Assembly: GCF_015295825.1 (NCBI RefSeq)
Contig: NZ_DVEH01000077.1
Coordinates: 1 to 51,171, forward strand
Origin: Thermosynechococcus sp. M98_K2018_005
GTDB lineage: Bacteria > Cyanobacteriota > Cyanobacteriia > Thermosynechococcales > Thermosynechococcaceae
Reading direction: 5' to 3'
DNA length: 51,171 nucleotides
Made by a program: the position numbers and the translations under genes. The notes under the pieces are model-generated. The model was not told the origin of the DNA. It saw only the letters and a list, made by a program, of their open reading frames with translations, and made no database searches. Of the stretch, positions 1 to 8,364 are shown piece by piece. Position 1 is the stretch's first letter. Each line of letters starts with the position of its first letter.

Positions 1-50
1 ATAAAAAGTACAAAAACTTACAGAAATAGCTCAGTGCCGTATTTACAAGT

Positions 51-77
51 TATAGTGCTTGCTTCTCCTCCGAGAAG
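51..77 (+). promoter_or_regulatory. Putative -10 element and leader hairpin before ssb
   Basis: TATAGT at 51-56 could be a -10 hexamer; no good -35 is visible. It is followed by a perfect 6-bp inverted repeat, CTTCTC (62-67) and GAGAAG (72-77), with a 4-nt loop, which would fold in the 5' leader of ssb. The function is inferred. Confidence 0.35.
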
Positions 78-154
78 TGGAGTGAATGGAAACTTATCAT
101 TACAAAGCTAAATTTTGCGATAATGAAGCGAAGAGCAATCTGAGGCAGTTGGCC

Positions 155-517
155 ATGAGTCTAAACGTGGTTCATCTAGTGGGTCGTGTCGGCAGTGATC
201 CCGAGGTGCGCTATTTTGAGTCGGGGAATGTGAAGTGTCGGCTGACGTTGGCAGTGAATCGCCCCAGCAAGGATGATCAACCCGATTGGTTTAACCTAGA
301 AATTTGGGGCAAAACGGCTCAGGTGGCTGCTGATTATGTGCATAAAGGAACGCTTTTGGGTATTAAGGGCAGTCTGAAGTTCGATCGCTGGCAAGATCGC
401 AACACGGGGGTTGATCGCTCCTCACCGGTCATTTTAGTTGAGCGCATGGATATCCTCAGTTCCAAGCGGGATACGGATCCGAATGCCGTGCCAGCAGGCT
501 ATGTGCCAGAAATGTAG
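155..517 (+). CDS. ssb: Single-stranded DNA-binding protein
   Basis: Binds single-stranded DNA during replication, repair and recombination. The 120-residue product is essentially one OB fold: the family opening (LVGRVGSDPEVRYFESG) is at the N-terminus and a WFNLEIWGK strand lies near residues 48-56. It is short and ends in AGYVPEM, so the acidic C-terminal partner-binding tip typical of proteobacterial SSB is missing; many cyanobacterial SSBs are similarly short. An in-frame ATG at 86 would add 23 residues unlike the family, so the ATG at 155, preceded by GAGG at 142-145, is preferred. It lies 48 bp before the penicillin-binding protein gene on the same strand. Confidence 0.88.
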   Translation: MSLNVVHLVGRVGSDPEVRYFESGNVKCRLTLAVNRPSKDDQPDWFNLEIWGKTAQVAADYVHKGTLLGIKGSLKFDRWQDRNTGVDRSSPVILVERMDILSSKRDTDPNAVPAGYVPEM

Positions 518-565
518 GGATACAATCAGGTTACCAGTGCGTCCAATAGCATTGTCCCTATAGCC

Positions 566-2800
566 ATGCCCAATCCTGCCCGAGATTTTTGGCAGTCTAT
601 GACTCAGACCGTCACCCAAGCGGTGCAAACGGTACACTCTCGCTTTGATTGGCAACAGGTTTCCCTGCGCGAAAATGCCCGCACGCCCGAACTATGGGTT
701 GAGTTCAAAGGCCAACGTCAAGTCTTTCCCTTGGTTGGCGATCGCTACATTCTTGGCCGTAGTCAGAGTCGCGCCGATATTCTTATTGACGCGGAGATTG
801 TCAGTGGCACCCATGCCCGCCTAAAACGGCTCACCCCCACAGGCATCTTTCAAATCCAAGACTTAGATTCCACCAATGGCATCTATCGCCAACGGCAGCG
901 CCTACAAACCAGTGAGCTACACCACGGCGATGTCATGACCCTTGGTCCCCCCGAGGTCAAAGGTGCCGTTACCCTCCGCTTCCACAATCCACCCCCCCCT
1001 TGGGTTCATGTTCTCACCTACGGCATTTGGGGGGTGATCGGCATCAGTGGCCTTGTAATGGGATTACTGACTGCCGAAGCTAGCAAAGTGGCGGTGCGCC
1101 CCCTGCCCCCCATTGAGCAAGGACCCATCATTTTCCTCGATCGCCAAGGGGAACTGATCAATCCAGTGGAGGATCGCCCCCACCGCGAACTGCAACGGCT
1201 CAATGACTTTTCCCCTTATCTCGTTCATGGGGTTTTGGCTTCTGAGGATGTGCGCTACTACTGGCACTTCGGCGTTGATCCTCTGGGCATGGTGCGAGCG
1301 GTAGTTACTAACCTGTTAACTCGCCAAACACGTGAAGGAGCAAGTACCCTATCGCAACAATTGGCCCGTACACTTTTTCGTTCCCATGTGGGGATGGAGG
1401 ACAGCCTCAGTCGCAAGTGGCGTGAAATAGCAGTTGCCCTCAAGTTGGAATTTTTCTACAGCAAAGATGAGTTGCTCTTGGCCTACCTCAACCGTGTCTA
1501 TTTGGGGATGGGAAATCGCGGCTTTGAGGATGCGGCTCAATTCTACTTTGATAAACCTGCCAAAGACTTGACCCTCAATGAGGCTGCTACGCTGGCGGGG
1601 ATTCTGCCCGCCCCCAACCGTTTTAATCCTGTGCGCGACTACGATGCTGCCGTGGATTATCGCAATCGTGTTATTTTGCGCATGGTGCAGCAGGGCTACA
1701 TCAGCAAAGAAGAGGGCGATCGCGCCCGTCGCTCCCGCATTGAAATTAGTCCCAAGGCGCGGCAATTGCTCACCTCTCAGCGCTTTCCCTACTACACGGA
1801 TCATGTCTATCAGGAACTTGCCCAACTCCTCGGTGAAAACCTTGCTCAAGAGGGCAACCTGATTGTGGAAACAGGTTTAGACCCCCGTTGGCAAGAACGG
1901 GCTGAATCGAGTCTGCGCGATTTCGTTACCACCACTGGCAGCAGCTATGGCGTCAGTCAAGGGGCACTGATTACCCTTCAGCCCAGTAGTGGTTTGATTC
2001 TGGCTCTAGTGGGGGGGGTGGACTACCAAAAAAGCCAGTTTAATCGTGCTACGCTTGCGCTGCGCCAACCCGGCTCTACCTTCAAGGTGTTTGTCTATAC
2101 TGAAGCCCTCTTGAAAGGCCACACGGCTGGTGAAACCTTTTCCTGCGCTCCTGTCTTCTGGCAAGGGCAACAATTCGAAGGCTGTCGGGGGGGAGGTGGT
2201 GCGATGGATTTGGCCACAGCGTTAGCCCTTTCCGAAAATCCGATTGCTTTGCGCCTTGCCCAAACTGTTGGTTTACAGGCCACCATTCGCACAGCGAGAG
2301 CCATGGGAATTACCACCCCCCTACAGGCCGTGCCCGGCCTTGTCCTTGGTCAAAGTGAGGTCACTCTCCTTGAAATCAGTGGTGCCTTTGCCGTGCTCGC
2401 CAATGAGGGACAGCGCATTCCGCCCCATACCATTATTTCAGTGCGTGATGGCGGTGATTGTAAAAGTGTAAACGACTGGCAGACCTGTCGCCTCATCTAT
2501 GCCGCCAGTGATGAAACGCCCCAACGGGTTCTCGACCCCGCGATCGCTAATGAAATGACGCATTTGCTTACGGCTGTTGTGAGCCGGGGAACGGGTCGTG
2601 CCGCCGCCATTGGCCGTCCAGTCGCTGGCAAAACCGGCACTACCAATGATGGTCGGGATCTTTGGTTTATTGGCTATGTCCCCACTGCCGATGTTCTCAC
2701 CGGTATTTGGCTCGGCAATGACGACAATAGCCCTACCCAAGGCAGTAGCGGTCTGGCTGCCGCCCTCTGGGGTGAGTATATGGGACGCGTCCTAGATTAG
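566..2800 (+). CDS. Class A penicillin-binding protein (PBP1A type) with N-terminal FHA domain
   Basis: Bifunctional peptidoglycan synthase that polymerises lipid II and crosslinks stem peptides in the periplasm. Residues about 50-130 form a forkhead-associated domain (YILGRS at 61-66, SGTHARL at 80-86, STNG at 102-105), a phosphothreonine reader that should face the cytoplasm. A membrane segment follows at about 147-170. The glycosyltransferase-51 domain has the catalytic Glu in SEDVRYY (about 226-232) and GASTLSQQLAR. The transpeptidase has S504-T-F-K507, S556-E-N558 and K689-T-G-T692, so both activities look intact. Its stop overlaps the stop of the convergent ABC gene by 4 bp. The FHA fusion suggests control by a Ser/Thr kinase (inference). 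Confidence 0.9.
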   Translation: MPNPARDFWQSMTQTVTQAVQTVHSRFDWQQVSLRENARTPELWVEFKGQRQVFPLVGDRYILGRSQSRADILIDAEIVSGTHARLKRLTPTGIFQIQDLDSTNGIYRQRQRLQTSELHHGDVMTLGPPEVKGAVTLRFHNPPPPWVHVLTYGIWGVIGISGLVMGLLTAEASKVAVRPLPPIEQGPIIFLDRQGELINPVEDRPHRELQRLNDFSPYLVHGVLASEDVRYYWHFGVDPLGMVRAVVTNLLTRQTREGASTLSQQLARTLFRSHVGMEDSLSRKWREIAVALKLEFFYSKDELLLAYLNRVYLGMGNRGFEDAAQFYFDKPAKDLTLNEAATLAGILPAPNRFNPVRDYDAAVDYRNRVILRMVQQGYISKEEGDRARRSRIEISPKARQLLTSQRFPYYTDHVYQELAQLLGENLAQEGNLIVETGLDPRWQERAESSLRDFVTTTGSSYGVSQGALITLQPSSGLILALVGGVDYQKSQFNRATLALRQPGSTFKVFVYTEALLKGHTAGETFSCAPVFWQGQQFEGCRGGGGAMDLATALALSENPIALRLAQTVGLQATIRTARAMGITTPLQAVPGLVLGQSEVTLLEISGAFAVLANEGQRIPPHTIISVRDGGDCKSVNDWQTCRLIYAASDETPQRVLDPAIANEMTHLLTAVVSRGTGRAAAIGRPVAGKTGTTNDGRDLWFIGYVPTADVLTGIWLGNDDNSPTQGSSGLAAALWGEYMGRVLD

Positions 2801-3867
2801 TTTTCCTTTGGGAAAAAGCGCACCACTTCAGCCGCCACCTTCACAGCAGTTCCAATGGGAATATCCACCGCAAGGGGCTGGCGGGCATGGAGTTCTTTGC
2901 CACAGGGCAGTTGAATGCAGTAGCGATACTCACGACCAAGAAACTGGCGATCGCGAATCACAAAGCAACTGGTGGCTTCAGTGTCTGGCTGCAACTGGAG
3001 ATCCTCTTCGCGGATCATCACTTCCCCTTCTCCTTTGGCTAAAGCTTCCAACAGGGGAAACGTGCCAACATCCGTGCGCACCTGAGACCCTTCGGCACAG
3101 GCCGGCAAAAAGTTGGCTTGGGTAATGAAGCCCGCCACAAACCGCGAGGCTGGTTGGCAATAGATTTCTTGGGGAGTACCCACCTGCTCAATCTTGCCTT
3201 GGCGCATCACCGCTAGGCGATCCGACAGACTCAGGGCTTCCTCTTGATCATGGGTCACAAAAATCGCCGTTGTCCCTGTGCCCTTGAGAATGGTGCGTAA
3301 TTCTTCCCGCAGTTGTAGGCGCACTTGGGCATCAAGATTACTCAGGGGTTCATCAAGGAGAATTACGGCTGGTTGGGGGGCGATCGCCCGCGCCAAGGCT
3401 ACCCGCTGTTGCTGCCCACCGGACAATTCATGGGGATAGCGCTTTTGCATTCCCTCTAGGTGCACCAAGGCCAGAACTGCTGCAACCCGCTCCTGAATTT
3501 GCTGCTTGCTCAGGCGTTGCTGTTGCAAACCAAAGGCAATATTCTCGGCCACCGTCAAATGGGGAAAAAGGGCAAAGTCCTGAAAGACCATTCCCAAAGA
3601 CCGTTGCTCAGGGGGCACAAAGACATTTGCCGCTGCCACACAGCGATCGCCCACCCTAATTTCCCCAGCATCTGGCGTGTCCAGACCCGCAATTAAGCGC
3701 AGTAGCGTTGTCTTGCCGCAACCCGAAGGCCCCAATAGCCCGAGAATTTCCCCCTCATGGACACCGAGGCTAACATCGCAAATCGCCGTAAAGCGGCCAA
3801 AGGATTTATGTAAGTGCTCAACCCGGACGGCTGTTTTAAGCGTTGGCATCAGGGAAAGTGTCGTCAT
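2797..3867 (-). CDS. ABC transporter ATP-binding protein, Fe3+ (FbpC/FutC-like) type
   Basis: ATPase subunit of an import ABC transporter. Counted from the ATG at 3867 (356 aa), Walker A GPSGCGKT is at 46-53, the Q-loop in VFQDFALFPHLTV near 96, the signature LSGGQ at 148-152, Walker B VILLDE at 168-173 and the switch His near 206. A TOBE-like domain fills the C-terminus. The PPEQRSLGMVFQDFALFPHLTV-type core is characteristic of iron(III) FbpC proteins, but no permease or binding protein is nearby, so the substrate is inferred. ATGs at 3849 and 3915 are alternatives. A long inverted repeat lies just upstream (3909-3953). Confidence 0.8.
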   Translation of the reverse strand: MTTLSLMPTLKTAVRVEHLHKSFGRFTAICDVSLGVHEGEILGLLGPSGCGKTTLLRLIAGLDTPDAGEIRVGDRCVAAANVFVPPEQRSLGMVFQDFALFPHLTVAENIAFGLQQQRLSKQQIQERVAAVLALVHLEGMQKRYPHELSGGQQQRVALARAIAPQPAVILLDEPLSNLDAQVRLQLREELRTILKGTGTTAIFVTHDQEEALSLSDRLAVMRQGKIEQVGTPQEIYCQPASRFVAGFITQANFLPACAEGSQVRTDVGTFPLLEALAKGEGEVMIREEDLQLQPDTEATSCFVIRDRQFLGREYRYCIQLPCGKELHARQPLAVDIPIGTAVKVAAEVVRFFPKEN

Positions 3868-3908
3868 GATCACCCAGAAAGCGAACCGTCTGCAATCAGT
3901 AAAGCTAG

Positions 3909-3953
3909 GGAGCACTCACTGCATTAGGAATTATTTGCAGTAATCAGTGCTCC
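3909..3953 (-). promoter_or_regulatory. Long imperfect inverted repeat upstream of the FbpC-like gene
   Basis: GGAGCACT (3909-3916) is matched by AGTGCTCC (3946-3953), and inside it ACTGCA (3918-3923) is matched by TGCAGT (3936-3941). The two arms differ only by small unequal gaps. It lies 42 bp upstream of the likely start at 3867, so it could be a leader hairpin or a repressor operator. It does not resemble a textbook Fur box. Confidence 0.5.
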
Positions 3954-4033
3954 TCATATTCTGGCACAAAAGTTCTCGCTTGTTGCAGAGATTTTGCAAT
4001 TGCTACGATCGCTTCCTAGGTTGCCACCCGCAT

Positions 4034-4501
4034 CTAACTAGCATTGAGAATTCGCTGCACAATTTGCAGACCCGTCACCGCCTGCCAACCAAAGAGGATC
4101 ACCAGAAACAGATTCAGGGTCATGTGCAGGGCACGAGCGGCCTCACTTCCCTTTTGCATAAAGGGGGTCAAGCTGGCAGAAATCGCAATCAATGCCGTCA
4201 TCCCTAGCCCGACAATCAAGTGCGGACCGACAAACAGCTTGCCATTATTAATGTAGGTGACCGCCATCCCGCCAATCGTACCCATGACCATCAAGGCCAA
4301 TAGGATGGCGCCAACTTGGTGGTGTTTGATATTTACCTTCGATTGGATCAGTGCTTTCTTTTCCTCGCCGCTGAGGGAACGTAGGCGACGGGTTTGAATC
4401 CCTAGATACATGGCATAGAGCGTGAGCGCAAAAAGAACCCACATCAGCACTGGGTGGGCAAAGGTGATCACGGGCTTAAGAGGCTCAGGAATTTCAATCA
4501 T
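4034..4501 (-). CDS. DUF4079 family membrane protein
   Basis: A 155-residue protein of a cyanobacterial/plastid-type membrane family without a firmly assigned reaction. Four hydrophobic stretches are visible (about 12-32, 60-82, 88-107 and 121-141), with a conserved-looking HPVLMW near the start and KHHQVGA before the second helix, an arrangement that recalls cytochrome b561-like four-helix proteins; heme binding is only a guess. The start at 4501 (MIEIPEPLK) is chosen because the longer reading frame to 4645 adds 48 non-hydrophobic residues unlike the family. It is divergent from the DUF1517 gene. Confidence 0.72.
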   Translation of the reverse strand: MIEIPEPLKPVITFAHPVLMWVLFALTLYAMYLGIQTRRLRSLSGEEKKALIQSKVNIKHHQVGAILLALMVMGTIGGMAVTYINNGKLFVGPHLIVGLGMTALIAISASLTPFMQKGSEAARALHMTLNLFLVILFGWQAVTGLQIVQRILNAS

Positions 4502-4745
4502 TGTTTTCGTGAACAGAACTCGGCAGGCAAAGCATTCATCGAAAGTTTGCTTCTCATATCGTAATACAGCCCTTTTATGGCCTACACCAAGGGGGCGGGA
4601 ACTTCTCGGAATTTTGACGGCTACAAGCGTATTCCATCCCTGCAAAAAGAGCTGTAGGGTTTCCCCCTCTGTTCTAAAGATAACAAAACGTTAGACTGAG
4701 AGCAGGACATCTCCTTTGGTGTGTCAATCCTTGGGAACACAATTT

Positions 4746-5681
4746 ATGATAAAAACTTTTTGGCAAAGTCTCAAATCTGTGACAGCAATTGTGGCAGTGG
4801 GGGTATTGATTGCCCATCTGGTTCTTGACAGTGGTGCCGCTTGGGCAGCCCGCAGTGGTGGACGTGTCGGGGGTGGCTCCTTTAGTCGTCCGGCACCCAC
4901 CCGTTCCTACCCTGCCCCCCGCAGTGATTACGGCCGCTATGCTCAGCCCGTTCCAGTCTATGGCGGTGGTTTTGGCTTTCCCTTTCTGATTCCCTTCTTT
5001 GGTTTTGGCGGCGGCTTTGGCGGCCTATTCACGATCATCATGATTGGTGTGCTGGCCAATATCGTGATCTCCACCTTCCGCAACTTCCGCAACAGCGGCG
5101 ATGACTCAGAGATCTACCCAGATAACCCCGTGGTCTCGCTGCATACGCTGCACGTGGGACTCCTAGCCCAAGCTCGCGAACTCCAAGAGGAACTGAATCA
5201 ACTGGCGCTCACCGCTGATACCCAAAGTCCCGAAGGTCTGACCAAAGTGCTGCAAGAGGCAACCCTTGCTCTGCTGCGCCACCCCCAATACTGGGTCTAT
5301 GCCCACGCCAGCAGCCAAGAAACGAAACTGCTGCAAGCGGAAACGGCCTTTAACCAACTGGCCCTTGCGGAGCGCAGCAAACTCAGTGCGGAAACCCTGT
5401 CTAACTACCGCCGTGAAATTAAGCAGACGGCGATCGCTCCTGTGGTGAGCAATGATGTGGGTGATTATATTGTCGTAACTTTGGTGGTGGCTGCCACTGG
5501 CCGCTTGAAATTACCCGCAGTTAACAACGCCCTCGAGCTACAGCAAGCGCTGCAACAGTTGGGGAGCATTGGTAGCGATCGCCTACTGGCGGTCGAAGTG
5601 CTCTGGCAACCTCAGGCAATGGGTGACACCCTCACTGCCGATGAGTTGCTGATGGCCTATCCACAACTGAAGCACCTCTAA
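4746..5681 (+). CDS. DUF1517 family membrane protein
   Basis: A 311-residue protein with an N-terminal hydrophobic segment (about 10-32) ending in GAAWAA, which looks like a signal peptide or anchor. A glycine/serine/proline/tyrosine-rich stretch follows (about 37-85), then a second hydrophobic segment with GGFGFPFLIPFFGFGGG and FTIIMIGVLANIVI. The rest is a soluble alpha/beta domain rich in Ala, Leu and Gln. This is the DUF1517 architecture, found in cyanobacteria and chloroplasts; its function is unknown. The ATG at 4746 is preferred over one 30 bp upstream because it begins the signal segment directly. It ends 3 bp before the convergent glk stop. Confidence 0.75.
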   Translation: MIKTFWQSLKSVTAIVAVGVLIAHLVLDSGAAWAARSGGRVGGGSFSRPAPTRSYPAPRSDYGRYAQPVPVYGGGFGFPFLIPFFGFGGGFGGLFTIIMIGVLANIVISTFRNFRNSGDDSEIYPDNPVVSLHTLHVGLLAQARELQEELNQLALTADTQSPEGLTKVLQEATLALLRHPQYWVYAHASSQETKLLQAETAFNQLALAERSKLSAETLSNYRREIKQTAIAPVVSNDVGDYIVVTLVVAATGRLKLPAVNNALELQQALQQLGSIGSDRLLAVEVLWQPQAMGDTLTADELLMAYPQLKHL

Positions 5682-5684
5682 CCC

Positions 5685-6668
5685 CTAGGCCCCCTGAGCC
5701 GCTAAATGTACTGCGCCTCGTAATCCCACCTCTGGATTCGTAATCACTGCAACGTACAACTGCTCCATCAGGGGGCGAAACCGTCCCTTATTCACAAACC
5801 CTTGGAGAAACGTGCCATCAGTCATTTTCGGCAGAATTTTCGGGGCAATCCCCCCGGCAATCAGCACCCCGCCCAAGGGCAAACTTTTCAAGGCAAGGTT
5901 GCCAGCCTCTGCTCCATAGGCATCCACAAACATCCGCAAGGCTTCTGTGCACAGGGGATCCCCCTCAAGGCCATATTGACTAATCACGGCGGCGCGATCC
6001 TCCACCTCTGCCATGGCTGCTGCAACTGCTGCTGATTCGGGAGCACAGTGGACACTCTTGAGATAGTCGTAAATCGCCACTAGCCCTGCACCAGAAACCA
6101 CCCGCTCCACAGAAACTCGCTCGTAGGTTTGCCAGAGATAGCGCAATAGACCCATTTCCTGTTCATTGCGGGGTGGAAAGTCGGTGTGGCCACCCTCAAG
6201 GGGCATCACTTGGTAGCGATCGCCCTGCCAAATCATCAGCGCTTCCCCTAATCCAGTACCTGCTCCCAATAGGGCAATAGGCGCTTGGGGACGCCGAGGC
6301 CGCTCCTGAAGGACAACAAAATCCGTCGGCGGTAACACCAATGCACCATAGGCCACGGCGGCAAAATCATTGAGCAGCGTCACGCAAGGAATCTGCAATG
6401 CCGTTTCTAATTCAGCACCACTGACCCGCCAGCCCAAGTTGGTCACCTGAGCCACTTGGTCAATCACGGGTCCTGGAATCCCCAGACAAGCCCGCTGTGG
6501 ATGGGCAGGACTTTCCTTGAGGAACGTTTGCAAAAGAGCTGTCAAGTCAGGGAAATCGCGGCTGGCGTATTTAGCCCTGTGGAGCAAATGCCAATCACTC
6601 CCCACCACATCCCATAACTCGATGAGAGTTTTTGTGCCACCCACATCGGCGCCGAGTACAACGGTCAT
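5685..6668 (-). CDS. glk: Glucokinase
   Basis: Phosphorylates glucose to glucose 6-phosphate with ATP in the cytosol. The phosphate-binding loop DVGGTKT is at 8-14, the catalytic Asp in LLNDFAAVAYG is D101, the second glycine-rich loop is GAGTGLGEA (135-143), and EGGH at 158-161 is the sugar-binding signature of the Glk (non-ROK) family. The length of 327 aa is normal. It lies 13 bp downstream of purC on the same strand, so the two are probably co-transcribed. All catalytic elements appear intact. Confidence 0.9.
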   Translation of the reverse strand: MTVVLGADVGGTKTLIELWDVVGSDWHLLHRAKYASRDFPDLTALLQTFLKESPAHPQRACLGIPGPVIDQVAQVTNLGWRVSGAELETALQIPCVTLLNDFAAVAYGALVLPPTDFVVLQERPRRPQAPIALLGAGTGLGEALMIWQGDRYQVMPLEGGHTDFPPRNEQEMGLLRYLWQTYERVSVERVVSGAGLVAIYDYLKSVHCAPESAAVAAAMAEVEDRAAVISQYGLEGDPLCTEALRMFVDAYGAEAGNLALKSLPLGGVLIAGGIAPKILPKMTDGTFLQGFVNKGRFRPLMEQLYVAVITNPEVGLRGAVHLAAQGA

Positions 6669-6681
6669 TACCCACCCCTTG

Positions 6682-7413
6682 CTAACTGACGCTATGGGCT
6701 AACACTCGCTGCATCACAAGGGCGTAGGCATCCTCAATGGCGCCCAAATCTTGGCGAAAACGATCTTTATCGAGGATACGCTTCTCAGGATCCCTTTCAC
6801 TCTGATTCCAGAGGCGGCAACTGTCGGGACTAATTTCATCCGCCAAGAGAATTTCACCCGTCGGACTGCGGCCAAACTCTAGCTTAAAGTCCACCAAGCT
6901 AATACCACACTCAGCAAAAAAGCGACTGAGGTGGGTATTCACGGCCAAGGCCATTTCCCTGATCTTTGCGACTTCCTCATCTGTAGCAATCTGCAATAGG
7001 CGCAGGCGATCGCCCGTGAGCAGCGGATCACCGAGATCATCATTCTTGAGGTAAAACTCCACCAAGGGGGGATTGAGTTCTAATCCCAAGGGCAATCCCG
7101 TCTGCCGACAAAGGCTTCCCGCTGCCCGATTGCGCACCACCACCTCAAGGGGAATAATCTCTACCCGCCGAATGTGCATCTTGTTTGGCGCCACTTGGGC
7201 AATAAAATGGTTGGGGATGCCCTGAGCCGCCAGAAACTGAAACAAATGGCTGGCGATCGCGCAGTTCATCACTCCCTTGTTTTGGATCAAACCACGCTTC
7301 TGAGCATTAAAGGCGGTGGCATCATCCTTGAACTCCGCCAGCAAGAGGTCTGGATCCGCTGTGGCATAAATAATCTTTGCCTTGCCTTCGTACAAGGGAG
7401 AGAACTGAGTCAT
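6682..7413 (-). CDS. purC: Phosphoribosylaminoimidazole-succinocarboxamide synthase
   Basis: SAICAR synthetase of de novo purine synthesis, joining aspartate to CAIR with ATP. The 243-residue protein has the family N-terminus LYEGKAKIIYAT, the nucleotide-binding FKDDATAFNAQKRG, and DFKLEFGR and DEISPDSCRLW in the C-terminal half. Length and motifs match bacterial PurC. It is probably the first gene of a purC-glk transcription unit, and is divergent from the RodZ-like gene across a 140-bp region in which no known purine riboswitch was recognised. Confidence 0.93.
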   Translation of the reverse strand: MTQFSPLYEGKAKIIYATADPDLLLAEFKDDATAFNAQKRGLIQNKGVMNCAIASHLFQFLAAQGIPNHFIAQVAPNKMHIRRVEIIPLEVVVRNRAAGSLCRQTGLPLGLELNPPLVEFYLKNDDLGDPLLTGDRLRLLQIATDEEVAKIREMALAVNTHLSRFFAECGISLVDFKLEFGRSPTGEILLADEISPDSCRLWNQSERDPEKRILDKDRFRQDLGAIEDAYALVMQRVLAHSVS

Positions 7414-7553
7414 AAAAAGAGGTGCGTCTAAAAGCCAGATCTAGCCTAGCAAAGGCAGTCCTCCAATCCACAGCAGCTTGCTATAGGATAATCCCAATGG
7501 CTAAACCCCTCTTCGGCAAATTAGCATAGACTGACGGCAGGAGATAGATAGAG

Positions 7554-8354
7554 ATGCCTCACCTCAGTGATCAACAGGCAGAAAAACTGGCAGAAATTGG
7601 TGCCTTCCTCCGCGACAAGCGACTCGAACTGGGTCTGAGCCTTGAGGAGTTGGCCGCCAAAACCTTGGTGCGCCAGTCAATCCTTGCAGCCATTGAAAAT
7701 GCCAACCTTGAGGAGTTGCCCGAACCCGTCTATACCCAAGGATTTATTCGCCGTTTTGCCGATGCCCTTGGCCTTGATGGCAAAAGGATTGCCGCTAATT
7801 TTCCAACAGTGGCTGACCCTGTGGAGCGCCTCCATAAACCCAGTGTTCCCAAGGGTGGAATAGGTTGGCAGTTGCGCCCAATTCACCTCTACCTGATGTA
7901 CTTTGCCCTCGTGGCAGCGGCAGTGGCTGGGTTGGCCTATCTCTTTCGTCCCCAAGCCCAAAGCATCACCAATTTAACCCCTGCACCTACCCCTACCGCG
8001 TCCCCCAGTCCCACCCCCACAGCAGCGGCAACGCCGACGCCCAGTCCCGCTACCCCTGAAACGGTTGAGGTCAAGTTGTCCCTCTCCGATGCCTCATGGC
8101 TAGAGGTGGAAGCGGATGGTCGAGTCGTCCATGCCGGTATTTTGCAGTCGGGAACAGAGCGCAGTTGGCAAGCCAAGGAACGTTTAATTGTTCGCACGGG
8201 GAATGCTGGCGCTGTCAAAGTGAGTGTCAATAATGGGCCGTCCCAACCGATGGGGAAACTGGGAGAAGTGATAGAAAAAGAATTTCTTGCTAGTCAGGCC
8301 ACTTCAGAGAGGGCAACCACGTCAACAGCACCTGAGCGTACCGTTTCCAACTAG
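7554..8354 (+). CDS. RodZ-like helix-turn-helix membrane protein (DUF4115)
   Basis: A 266-residue single-pass protein. Residues about 10-80 are an XRE-type helix-turn-helix of the RodZ class (LGLSLEELAAKTLVRQSILAAIE, then EPVYTQGFIRRFADALG). A transmembrane helix lies at about 110-131. A Pro/Thr/Ser/Ala-rich linker (about 138-172) and a DUF4115 beta domain (about 173-245) follow on the periplasmic side. RodZ links MreB to the cell-wall elongation machinery; this one may do the same. AGGAG at 7540-7544 precedes the ATG. The AAA/WD40 gene begins 10 bp after its stop, so the two are probably one operon. Confidence 0.8.
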   Translation: MPHLSDQQAEKLAEIGAFLRDKRLELGLSLEELAAKTLVRQSILAAIENANLEELPEPVYTQGFIRRFADALGLDGKRIAANFPTVADPVERLHKPSVPKGGIGWQLRPIHLYLMYFALVAAAVAGLAYLFRPQAQSITNLTPAPTPTASPSPTPTAAATPTPSPATPETVEVKLSLSDASWLEVEADGRVVHAGILQSGTERSWQAKERLIVRTGNAGAVKVSVNNGPSQPMGKLGEVIEKEFLASQATSERATTSTAPERTVSN

Positions 8355-8364
8355 GTCACCCTCA

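Noticed and set aside
86-154. Longer N-terminus for SSB
   Set aside because: The extra 23 residues do not resemble the family, and the ATG at 155 gives the standard N-terminus with a suitable ribosome binding site.
1349-1849. Open frame of 166 codons antisense to the PBP gene
   Set aside because: Lies wholly within intact PBP coding sequence, with no start signal or family pattern.
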